Assembly: GCF_014635085.1 (NCBI RefSeq)
Contig: NZ_BMCH01000005.1
Location: 230,914 to 294,913 of the forward strand
Origin: Asaia siamensis
Lineage (GTDB): Bacteria > Pseudomonadota > Alphaproteobacteria > Acetobacterales > Acetobacteraceae
Length of the DNA stretch: 64,000 nucleotides
Reading direction: 5' to 3'
Part shown: positions 36,644 through 44,493 of the stretch, piece by piece
How positions within the stretch are numbered: position 1 is the stretch's first letter
How the letters are laid out: each line of letters begins with the position of its first letter
Position numbers and translations under genes: made by a program
The notes under the pieces: generated by a model
What the model saw: the letters and a program-made list of their open reading frames with translations, nothing else
Databases searched by the model: none
What the model was told of the DNA's origin: nothing

Positions 36644-39600
36644 ATGAAGATGCCCCTCAATACGCGTCTGCGCGGGGAGGCGCGCCGTCTGCGCATCGTG
36701 CGTATGCGGCGCGACTATAATAGCTGGGTCGCCGATCAATCGACCGAGGATTATGCCCTGCGCTTTACGGCCAAGAGCGCGCGGGCCGCATCACCCCTGC
36801 GGGCGGCCCTGACCGCGCTGGGCTCGATCTCGTTCATGGCGCTCGAGGCGATCGGTGCGACGCTGACCCTGGCTTTTGGTTTCGGGAATGTCGCAGCGGC
36901 GGTGGCACTCGTCTGTCTGGTCATTTTTCTGGTCAGCCTGCCGATCACGATCGCGGCTGCGCGCAGCGGGCTCGATATCGATCTCCTCACTCGAGGGACG
37001 GGGTTCGGCTATATCGGCTCGACGCTTACCTCGCTGATCTATGCCAGCTTCACCTTCATTTTTTTCGGGATTGAAACAGCCATTCTGGCTGCCATGCTTG
37101 CGCATATCGACTCTCTGCCGCCCTGGATGACCAATCTCATAGCGGCTCTGATCGTCATTCCGCTGGCGGCAGGCGGGTTTCGTTTCATCGCGCGGTTCCA
37201 GATCCTCACGGCACCGCTCTGGCTTTTGCTTAATACGGTTCCCCTGCTCGCCGCTCTGTTCCTGCATCCCGAATGGCTCGGCAGCTGGGTGCATTTTTCT
37301 GGGTCCCCCAAGGTGGCGGGGCTCAATCTGCTCTCTGTCGGCAGCGCGGCCTCGGTGATGATGGTGCTGATCTGCCAGAGCGCGGAACAGGTCGATTTCC
37401 TGCGCTTTCTGCCCGAGCGCACGCGGGAGAACCGTTTTGGCTGGTGGGCGGCGGCTCTCATCGGTGGGCCTGGCTGGGTCGTGCTCGATGCGGTCAAGAT
37501 CCTGGCAGGGTCGTTTCTGGCCTGTGCTGCGTTGCGTCTGGGGCTTGATGCGAGCGAGGCCGCCCAGCCGCAGGCGCTCTATCGTCTGGCCTATGGCACG
37601 TTTCTGCCGCCATTTTTTGCCCTGCTCGCCACGTTTCTGCTCATCCTGATCGCCCAGACACGGATCAATCTGACCAATGCCTATGCGGGATCTCTGGCCT
37701 GGTCGAATTTCTTCTCGCGCCTCACCCATAGTCATCCGGGGCGGGTTTTCTACATTTTCTTCACCATCGGTCTTGCGCTGATCCTGCTCGAAGCGGGCAT
37801 TGTGAGCACTATCGAGACGGGGCTTGTTTTCTATGCCGTGCTGGCCACTGCATGGATGGGGTCGATCGTGGCTGATCTGGTGGTGTGCAAGCCTTTGGGC
37901 CTGAGCCCGAAGCAGATCGAATTTCGTCGTGCCATGCTGCCTGATCTCAACCCCGTCGGGCTGGGGGCGACAGTCTCTGGCGTGCTGCTGGGGTTGCTGG
38001 CCCTTGGGGGGCGCCTCGGCGTGGCGGCCCATGCTTTCGCGCCGTTCATCTCGCTTGGGGTGGCGCTGCTTGTGGCCCCTCTCATCGCCGTTCTTGTGGG
38101 GAGCCGCACCTATCTTGCTCGGCGCCCCTCGAAACATCACGCCCATGCGGGTGAGGCCCATTGCGTGCTGTGCGAGCGCTCTTATGAAGCCCCCGACATG
38201 GCTTTCTGCCCGGCTTATGCAGGCATGATCTGCTCGCTTTGCTGCTCGCTCGATGCACGCTGCCATGACCGCTGCAAACCGCCTTCCACCCGGATGGCCC
38301 GGCAGATTGCGCGCCCGCTCGACTATCTGCCCAAGGCAATCGGCGCTGGTTTGCGGCATCCTGTTGGCAGGTTTCTATTGCTCTTTGCGCTCGTCTTTGC
38401 CGTGCTGGGCGGGCTGGCTCTGTCCTCTTTCGCGCAGGAGCATCCCTATCTTCTGCTCTGCATGGCCGCGGCCATCGGCTCGATGCTGATCCTTCTGGCG
38501 CAGGAGAGCCAGCGTGTTGCAGGCGAGGAAACCGAGCGCCAGACGCGTCTGCTGCTCAACGAGATAGCCGCCCATAAGCGCACCGATGCGGCTCTGATCA
38601 AGGCACGAGAGAAGGCCGAAGCCGCAAGCCATGCCAAGACGCGGTTTCTGAGCGGGATAAGCCACGAGATACGCGCACCGCTCAACACCATCATGGGATA
38701 TGCGCAGATACTCGAAGCCGATCCCCGCATACCGGCCGAGCGTCTCAATGCGCTGCGTACCATTCGCGAGAGTGGTGATCATATGACGGCATTGCTGACG
38801 GGGCTGCTCGATATCTCCCGTATCGAGGCGGGACGTATCGAGATCTATCGCGATCGTATTCCCTTTGCGCAGTTTCTGGAATCCGTCGCGCAGATGGTCC
38901 GGCCGCAGGCTGCGGCAAAAGGGCTCGATTTCGTTTTCGCACCCGGCACTCTGCCGAAAATGGTCAATGGCGATGCCCACAGGCTGCGTCAGATCCTGCT
39001 CAATCTGCTGTCAAACGCAATCAAGTTTACCGATGCTGGCAGGGTCACACTCAGCGTGAGCTGGCGCAGCCAGATTGCGGAATTCGTGATCGAGGATACC
39101 GGGCCGGGCATCGCGCCGGAGCATCACGAGCGTATCTTCGAGCCCTTCGAGCGTGCTGCTGGCGATGCCATACCGGGCACTGGCCTGGGCCTGACCATCA
39201 CACGGCTGCTGACAGAAGTGCTGGGGGGTGAACTCACCTTTTCCTCCTCGCAGGACCCGGCCAGCCACGGCACGCGCTTTAGGGTGAGGCTCTTTCTTTC
39301 GGATCGCGAGGAGAATGCTCCCCAGCGCCTGATGCAGCTCCCTGTCGCGTATAAAGGACCGCCGCGTCGTATCCTGATTGTCGATGACAACCCGCGTCAT
39401 AGGGAGATGCTGACCGACATGCTGACGCCGCGTGGGTTTGAGATCGAATGCGCGGCCAATGCGCTGGAGTGTCTCAATCGCCTGTCGCTCTATCAGCCCG
39501 ATCTGCTGCTGCTGGATCTCTCGATGCCGGGCATGAACGGGCGCGATCTGGCGTTGTCGATCAGGGAGACGCATGCGGGTGTAATGCCGATCATTTTCAT

Positions 39601-40009
39601 TACCGGGAACATGGCGGAACTGGCGGCCCAGCGTGTGCCATCGCTCGATGACTGCCCTGTGCTTGGCAAGCCGGTCGATTTCGTGGCGCTTTTCGAGGCA
39701 ATGGGGCGTGTTCTCGGGCTGGAATGGACGCTTCGTTCAGAAAGCACGGACTCCGATCTGGCATCTGAAGATCTGTCGCTCCTGCGCGACGAGGCGTCAC
39801 CGGCGGAAGAACGTCGCCTGAGCGGTGAAGAGCGCGAGGGGCTGCGTCATCATCTCGAACGCGGTGATCTGCGCAGTTTCCGTGCGGCGCTTGACGAGCT
39901 GGAACAGGCCGAGCCAGCTCTGAAGGAGGCTCTGGTGCCTTTGCGTGAGGCCGCGCAGGGCTATCGTCTGGCCGAGCTGGCAACAATGCTCGCAGGAGAA
40001 GACGCATGA
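36644..40009 (+). CDS. Hybrid sensor histidine kinase with NCS1-type transporter domain
   Basis: A 1121-residue membrane protein. Residues about 45-490 form a 12-segment NCS1/cytosine-permease-like domain (FMALEAIGATLTLAFGFGN, GLDIDLLTRGTGFGYIGSTL). A Cys-rich module at about 507-545 (CVLCERSYEAPDMAFC, ICSLCCSLDARCHDRC) may bind zinc or Fe-S. Two further membrane spans and a coiled stretch precede the kinase: phospho-acceptor H674 in GISHEIRAPLN, the ATPase (NLLSNAIKFTD, EDTGPGIAPEH, GTGLGLTITRLL), then a receiver with D958 (LLLLDLSMPGMNG) and a short tail. It may sense urea or a related compound through the transporter fold. It overlaps the regulator gene by 4 bp. ATG 36650 is an alternative start. 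Confidence 0.88.
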   Translation: MKMPLNTRLRGEARRLRIVRMRRDYNSWVADQSTEDYALRFTAKSARAASPLRAALTALGSISFMALEAIGATLTLAFGFGNVAAAVALVCLVIFLVSLPITIAAARSGLDIDLLTRGTGFGYIGSTLTSLIYASFTFIFFGIETAILAAMLAHIDSLPPWMTNLIAALIVIPLAAGGFRFIARFQILTAPLWLLLNTVPLLAALFLHPEWLGSWVHFSGSPKVAGLNLLSVGSAASVMMVLICQSAEQVDFLRFLPERTRENRFGWWAAALIGGPGWVVLDAVKILAGSFLACAALRLGLDASEAAQPQALYRLAYGTFLPPFFALLATFLLILIAQTRINLTNAYAGSLAWSNFFSRLTHSHPGRVFYIFFTIGLALILLEAGIVSTIETGLVFYAVLATAWMGSIVADLVVCKPLGLSPKQIEFRRAMLPDLNPVGLGATVSGVLLGLLALGGRLGVAAHAFAPFISLGVALLVAPLIAVLVGSRTYLARRPSKHHAHAGEAHCVLCERSYEAPDMAFCPAYAGMICSLCCSLDARCHDRCKPPSTRMARQIARPLDYLPKAIGAGLRHPVGRFLLLFALVFAVLGGLALSSFAQEHPYLLLCMAAAIGSMLILLAQESQRVAGEETERQTRLLLNEIAAHKRTDAALIKAREKAEAASHAKTRFLSGISHEIRAPLNTIMGYAQILEADPRIPAERLNALRTIRESGDHMTALLTGLLDISRIEAGRIEIYRDRIPFAQFLESVAQMVRPQAAAKGLDFVFAPGTLPKMVNGDAHRLRQILLNLLSNAIKFTDAGRVTLSVSWRSQIAEFVIEDTGPGIAPEHHERIFEPFERAAGDAIPGTGLGLTITRLLTEVLGGELTFSSSQDPASHGTRFRVRLFLSDREENAPQRLMQLPVAYKGPPRRILIVDDNPRHREMLTDMLTPRGFEIECAANALECLNRLSLYQPDLLLLDLSMPGMNGRDLALSIRETHAGVMPIIFITGNMAELAAQRVPSLDDCPVLGKPVDFVALFEAMGRVLGLEWTLRSESTDSDLASEDLSLLRDEASPAEERRLSGEEREGLRHHLERGDLRSFRAALDELEQAEPALKEALVPLREAAQGYRLAELATMLAGEDA

Positions 40010-40893
40010 CGACCGAACGCCCGACCATATTGGTGATCGATGATGATCCGGCGGCGCTCGGCATGATGGATGCTGCGCTCGACGAGGCGGGGTTTACGGT
40101 TCTGCTGGCGCAGTCAGGCGCGGCAGCCTTTGCCATCATGGCGCATCGACGGCCCGATCTGGCGCTGGTCGATGCCATGATGCCGGGCATGGATGGATGG
40201 GAAGTCTGCGCCCGCATGGCGGCAGAGCCCGAGCTTGCGGCAGTGCCGGTGATTTTCATGACCGGGCTGACCGAAATCGAGCATGTGCTTCGTGCCTTCG
40301 ATGTCGGCGCGCAGGATTATGTGACCAAACCCTTTCATTTCGACGAGGTGCTTGCGCGTATTCGTGTGCGTCTGGCGGCGAGCCAGCAGGTGCGGGCTGC
40401 TCATGCCGCGCTTGACAGAGCCGGGCGCTATCTGTTCGGGCTCGACATGCAGCGTCGGCAGATTGCCTGGAGCACGCCTCAGGCTGCCGAGCGTCTGGCG
40501 CTCATGCCGGTGGATCTCTTCGATGAGCTGGCCACACCCGATCTGGACGATCTGGCTCCCGGCACGTTGCTGGGCCATTGGGTGGTGGAAGACACGCCGC
40601 ACAAGATCCTGCTTGTCGGGCGCGAAGGGCCGGAAATCCTGCTGCTCAAGATTGCCCCCGTTCCTGCTGCGCCGGAAATTGTTCTGCAGAAAGAGCTCGG
40701 GCTGAGTGCCCGTGAGGCGGAAGTCCTGCTTTGGATAAGCCGTGGCAAATCGAGCCGCGACATTGCCGATATCCTCAAGGTCAGTTCGCGCACGATCGAT
40801 AAACATACCGAGCAGCTCTATAACAAGGCCGGGTTTAGCGGTCGTGCCGCCGCTGCAGCAACTGCCTCACGCCTGCTTCGGGAAAACGAATAG
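40006..40893 (+). CDS. Response regulator, receiver plus LuxR-type helix-turn-helix
   Basis: A 295-residue regulator. The receiver domain has an acidic pocket (IDDD, residues 11-14), phospho-acceptor D56 (LALVDAMMPGMDG) and K in YVTKPFHFDE. A linker of about 100 residues follows, then a C-terminal LuxR helix-turn-helix (LSAREAEVLLWISRGKSSRDIADILKVSSRTIDKHTEQLYNKAG). Its start overlaps the kinase stop by 4 bp. It is the probable binder of the two TACGCA-N4-TGCGTA palindromes upstream of urtA/kinase and ureAB. Confidence 0.9.
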   Translation: MTTERPTILVIDDDPAALGMMDAALDEAGFTVLLAQSGAAAFAIMAHRRPDLALVDAMMPGMDGWEVCARMAAEPELAAVPVIFMTGLTEIEHVLRAFDVGAQDYVTKPFHFDEVLARIRVRLAASQQVRAAHAALDRAGRYLFGLDMQRRQIAWSTPQAAERLALMPVDLFDELATPDLDDLAPGTLLGHWVVEDTPHKILLVGREGPEILLLKIAPVPAAPEIVLQKELGLSAREAEVLLWISRGKSSRDIADILKVSSRTIDKHTEQLYNKAGFSGRAAAAATASRLLRENE

Positions 40894-41157
40894 AGAGCCC
40901 CCGCCTGTTCCCGACGGAGGGCAAGGGCTGTGCAAGGATCAGGATCTTTGTTCGTCAGATCATACCGCTTGCTGGTTTGCGTCCAGAGGCCTCGTGTCTG
41001 CTTGAGCATGCGGAAAGAAATTGCGGGTTCCATCAATTGCTGCTCAGCGAACAAGAGCCGCGCTGCCAGCCCCTCGAAACCCGGCATTCTGTCACCGGTC
41101 TTTGCGCTTCGGGGCTAGCACTGGCGGTGCCTTCGTTTGACGATACATTGCCCTCTG
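40894..41157. other. Gene-free stretch before the IS element
   Basis: No coding region, RNA gene or strong hairpin was recognised between the regulator stop and the IS left end. It may hold the terminator of the two-component operon and residual DNA from insertion events. Confidence 0.4.
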
Positions 41158-41955
41158 GGGTGCTGTCACCTTAGCTGCGGCGTGTTAGACGCTGGGGATG
41201 AGAGCGTCCTCTGTGAGCTACAAGCGGCACCGATTTCCGAGCGAACTGATCGCTCATGCGGTTTGGCTCTATTTCCGTTTCCCGCTGAGCTTTCGTCTTG
41301 TCGAAGAAATGCTGCTCAAGCGGGGCATTGTCGTCTCGTATGAGACGATCCGTCGATGGAGCTTGAAGTTCGGCACAGCCTACGCTCGCTCCCTGCGTCG
41401 CAAGGCAGCAAGACCGGATGATGTCTGGCACCTGGACGAGGTGCGGATTGTGATCCGTGGCAAGCCTCACTGGCTATGGCGGGCAGTCGATCAGGATGGG
41501 TATGTTCTCGATGAAATCCTGCAGACCCGACGGAATACCAAAGCAGCAAGGCGTCTTCTGACATGGTTGCTGAAACAGCAGGGGCTTCGCCCCGGTCGCC
41601 TGATTACTGACAAGCTGAAATCCTACGGGGCGGCCAGACGCAAAATGCGTCTTTCGATACGGCATCTCTCGCACAAGGGTCTGAACAACAGGGCAGAGGA
41701 CAGCCATCTGCCCCTGCGAAAACGCGAGCGTACCATGCAGCGCTTCCGTTCACCAGGCGGGTGTCAGCGCTTCGTCTCCGTCTTTTCGGCCATTCGTAAT
41801 CTCTTCGTCCCGCCCGCCTCCGTCACCACCACTCTTTCGCGTCACATCCACCAGATCAGGGCTTTCGCTCAGTGGAGCAGCGCGACCGCTCTCAGCGTCT
41901 GATTTCGACATAAACACAAAACACTCGGCCGGGGGCGGTTAACGTGACAGCTCTC
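41158..41955 (+). mobile_element. IS6-family insertion sequence
   Basis: About 0.8 kb, the standard IS6 size, carrying one transposase. Imperfect terminal inverted repeats are visible: GTGCTGTCACCTTAGCTGC (41160-41178) matches the reverse complement of 41935-41953 (GAGCTGTCACGTTAACCGC) at 15 of 19 positions. The outer boundary is uncertain by 2-3 bp. No 8-bp target duplication was found under any boundary I tried, so the flanks may have recombined after insertion. Confidence 0.8.
41198..41902 (+). CDS. IS6-family transposase
   Basis: A DDE transposase of 234 residues, full length for the family. It begins with the SYKRHRFPSELIAHAVWLYFRFPLSFR helix-turn-helix region. The catalytic triad is D80 (VWHLDEV), D138 (LITDKLKSYGAA) and E167 (NNRAEDSH), followed by RKRERTMQRFRS. 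The reading frame is intact, so the element may be active. It lies inside the terminal repeats noted for the element. Confidence 0.92.
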   Translation: MRASSVSYKRHRFPSELIAHAVWLYFRFPLSFRLVEEMLLKRGIVVSYETIRRWSLKFGTAYARSLRRKAARPDDVWHLDEVRIVIRGKPHWLWRAVDQDGYVLDEILQTRRNTKAARRLLTWLLKQQGLRPGRLITDKLKSYGAARRKMRLSIRHLSHKGLNNRAEDSHLPLRKRERTMQRFRSPGGCQRFVSVFSAIRNLFVPPASVTTTLSRHIHQIRAFAQWSSATALSV

Positions 41956-42213
41956 GTCTTCTCAACGGCGAAGGTCCTAGCGGTATAGCGAGGCAGGCGT
42001 AAGATCTTGTCAGCGGAGATCTGGCTGGTCATATAGTCCGCTCTCTTCGGCAAGGTCTGCATGCGACAGAAACTGCTCTTTCTTACGGGCGGTCGTCTCA
42101 TCTTGTCTCAACTTACCCGACGAATTTCCCCTATGGGGCAGGCGCCGATCTATCCTATAGGGCTGAGACAATCGGTGTGCGTGACCAGAGATATCCAGGG
42201 CAGAATAATTGAA
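41903..42213. other. IS right end and upstream region of the membrane-protein gene
   Basis: 41903-41955 is the right end of the IS. 41956-42213 contains no recognisable gene. The in-frame extension of the next gene upstream to 42061 lacks membrane character and is probably non-coding leader. Confidence 0.4.
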
Positions 42214-43620
42214 ATGAAATTTTTCACTGAAGAGAAAAAATCGGGAATAGCGGAAAATGTTTTGCTGTCCCTGTTTATCATGCTGGGTCTTTCTCTCGTG
42301 TTTCTGTCCAGATACGGATTTTCTGACGATTTCTCAGTGATCTATTATCACTATACGTCGCCGGGATGGGGCATACAGTGGGAGGCAATGTCAGGCCGTC
42401 CGGTATATGGCGCATTGCGTCAGATGATGACCTATACGATCGGCAGTGTATCCGGATTTTCCTGGTTCCGCTTGCTGTCGGTCATCTTCATCGCGCTCTA
42501 TGCCGTCCTGTTTTGCAGCTATCTGAGAAGAAACAACCTGTTCAATTCGCTTTATGAGCGCATGACAATTGCAGTCGGTATCGCTTTTCTCCCCGCGATG
42601 CAGATATACGCAGCATGGGCGATGACCTACCCGTTTGCGCTTTCTCTTTGTCTGGCATTCCTGTCTTTTCTTGCTGTCAGCACAAATAGAGGAAATAGAA
42701 GAGTAAACGAGGGTCTGGGCTATGTTCTTCTGACGCTGAGTTTTTTCATCTATCAGCCCTCCGCGATGATCTTCGTCTTTTTCGTTTTCTTCTTGGCGTT
42801 TTTCGACCCGTCCAGAAAACTCAGTGAGATCATCAGATACGGTCTCATTCTTGGCGCTGCCATGGCGACTAATTTTCTCTATGTGAAAATATACACAGCC
42901 TATTTCGGGTCGACCGGAAGAGACGGGTTGGAGCATCATGTCTTCCACAAGATATTGTGGTTCATAAATAATCCGGTCGCGCAGTCGATCCAGAACTATA
43001 ATATACACCGCTCTACGCTTTATGGTGTCTTGAGCGCCCTTCTGATTTTATATGGCATCTGGTACACACCGAGAAAAATCGGATTTCCGACCAAGATCGT
43101 TCTGGTATTCGCGTTTTGCCTCGCAATCTATGCGCCAAACCTCATCGTTGCGGAAACGTCTTCGCCCTACAGGACGCTGGTCGGACTGGAAACGATTTTC
43201 GTTGTGCTTTTCTTCAATGGTCTGTTCCACATCTTCCGTGCGAATTATCGCTATGTGTTCCCATTCGTTGTTTTTCTGATCGTCTTTTCTGCGGATTTTA
43301 ATATCGAGCACTATATCATCGCGCCACAGCAGAGACAGATGGCCGAACTCGCTCAGGCCCTGAAGTCTGTTCCTCATGGGCAGCCGGTCGATTTCGACAT
43401 ACGGGATGTCGATAGCGCTGCCTATTCCCGCTTCAGGCGCTTCGAGTTTGGTGGTCTTTCCATCGACAACAGCTGGACTCCCAAGGGCATGGCGATGACG
43501 GTCATCAGGAACAGCCATCTGGACGATATAAAGCTGACTGACGGTATCCTCGTCTCCAGCCCGGACACGAAAGGCGTCTATTATCTGCGGATGAAGCTTA
43601 TCAGGAATCTTGATTACTAA
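42214..43620 (+). CDS. Multi-pass membrane protein, GtrII-like glucosyltransferase candidate
   Basis: About 468 residues with ten or more hydrophobic segments. Near the first membrane segment is a DDF motif (SRYGFSDDFSVIYYHY), in the position seen in GtrII/Glucos_trans_II proteins that move glucose from lipid carriers onto O-antigen. A soluble C-terminal tail (QAPKS-like, FDIRDVDSAAYSRFRRFEFGG) follows. Codon use and base composition are visibly more AT-rich than the neighbours, and an IS6 element lies just upstream. Both suggest acquisition by transfer. Start 42214 (MKFFTEEKKSG) is chosen at the onset of protein-like sequence. The gtrAB partners are absent, so the function is tentative. Confidence 0.6.
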   Translation: MKFFTEEKKSGIAENVLLSLFIMLGLSLVFLSRYGFSDDFSVIYYHYTSPGWGIQWEAMSGRPVYGALRQMMTYTIGSVSGFSWFRLLSVIFIALYAVLFCSYLRRNNLFNSLYERMTIAVGIAFLPAMQIYAAWAMTYPFALSLCLAFLSFLAVSTNRGNRRVNEGLGYVLLTLSFFIYQPSAMIFVFFVFFLAFFDPSRKLSEIIRYGLILGAAMATNFLYVKIYTAYFGSTGRDGLEHHVFHKILWFINNPVAQSIQNYNIHRSTLYGVLSALLILYGIWYTPRKIGFPTKIVLVFAFCLAIYAPNLIVAETSSPYRTLVGLETIFVVLFFNGLFHIFRANYRYVFPFVVFLIVFSADFNIEHYIIAPQQRQMAELAQALKSVPHGQPVDFDIRDVDSAAYSRFRRFEFGGLSIDNSWTPKGMAMTVIRNSHLDDIKLTDGILVSSPDTKGVYYLRMKLIRNLDY

Positions 43621-43677
43621 TTTTTTCTCCCGTCCCGCTTGTCGCGAGGGCGGTACTGGACAGGTCAGCGTCGGTTG

Positions 43678-44493
43678 TCAGCGGGTCATCTGTGCCAGTC
43701 GCAGGATATCGGGAGTGTCACGTCCGTTATCGCCGGTCAGAAGAAAAGAGGCCCGGCGTTCGACCGCGCCTCCCTGACCGTCTTCCACCCTGACGAGAAT
43801 ATCGACGCTTGTGCCATGGGCCTGACCCGGCTGGAGCGGGGGCAGCGGAGCCATTCCCGAACGGGCGAGGGCAGCGCGGGCGACAGGGTCTGTCAGAGGC
43901 AGGCGGAGATCTTCTGTCTGGGTCAGGGAGAGATGCGGCAGCAGACGGTCGAGCAGAGGCGCCGTCATGCCGGGCACGAGTGCGAGCTCCTGAAGAGACT
44001 GGAAGGGCGCATGAGGGGGCCGATAGGAGAGGCCAGCGCCCAGAAAGCGTTTCTGCTCATTCGGGTCGTTGTTCTGACTTCTGCTGCGCCATGCGACGAT
44101 ATCGCCAGCAAGCGCGTCGGCTTGCGGAGGTGTCGCGCCGCCTTGTTGCAAAAGCGCAGCCAGCAATGGGCGTGGCGCTATGTTGGGGTTGATGCGGCTT
44201 GCCTGTGACTGCACCCTGATCGTCAGCTTCATGCCATCCTGCATCAGTGTGTGCGGGGTACCATCGCTGCTCCAGCGGTTTTTCTCCGGGCCGAGTTCGT
44301 GAAAAACACCGGTCCAGATGCCCCCCTCTGCAACGCTGTCCATCTGGGCCGTGCGGCGTAAAAGCCGCGTTTCACGCAGTTCCGACCCTGCGCTGGCCAG
44401 AATCATGGCTACGAGAAAAGACAGCCCGGCCAGCGTCCAGAGCGTAATCAGCAGCGCAAAACCGCCCTCGTGCTTCTTTCGTATGGCGCTCAA
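43678..44493 (-). CDS. gspK: Type II secretion minor pseudopilin GspK
   Basis: A 271-residue minor pseudopilin, larger than GspH/I/J as expected. The prepilin peptidase site is HEGG/FALLITLWTLAGLSFLVAMILA, lacking Glu at +5, which is normal for GspK. A SAM-like helix region (FQSLQELALVPGMTAPLLDRLLPHL) is typical of the family. It is the last gene of the operon, overlapping gspD by 4 bp. It likely caps the pseudopilus tip with I and J. Confidence 0.85.
   Translation of the reverse strand: MSAIRKKHEGGFALLITLWTLAGLSFLVAMILASAGSELRETRLLRRTAQMDSVAEGGIWTGVFHELGPEKNRWSSDGTPHTLMQDGMKLTIRVQSQASRINPNIAPRPLLAALLQQGGATPPQADALAGDIVAWRSRSQNNDPNEQKRFLGAGLSYRPPHAPFQSLQELALVPGMTAPLLDRLLPHLSLTQTEDLRLPLTDPVARAALARSGMAPLPPLQPGQAHGTSVDILVRVEDGQGGAVERRASFLLTGDNGRDTPDILRLAQMTR

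Noticed and set aside
36791..38359. 522-codon open frame antisense to the kinase transporter domain
   Set aside because: The composition is shadow-like (Arg/Gln/His-rich) and the sense strand encodes recognised domains.
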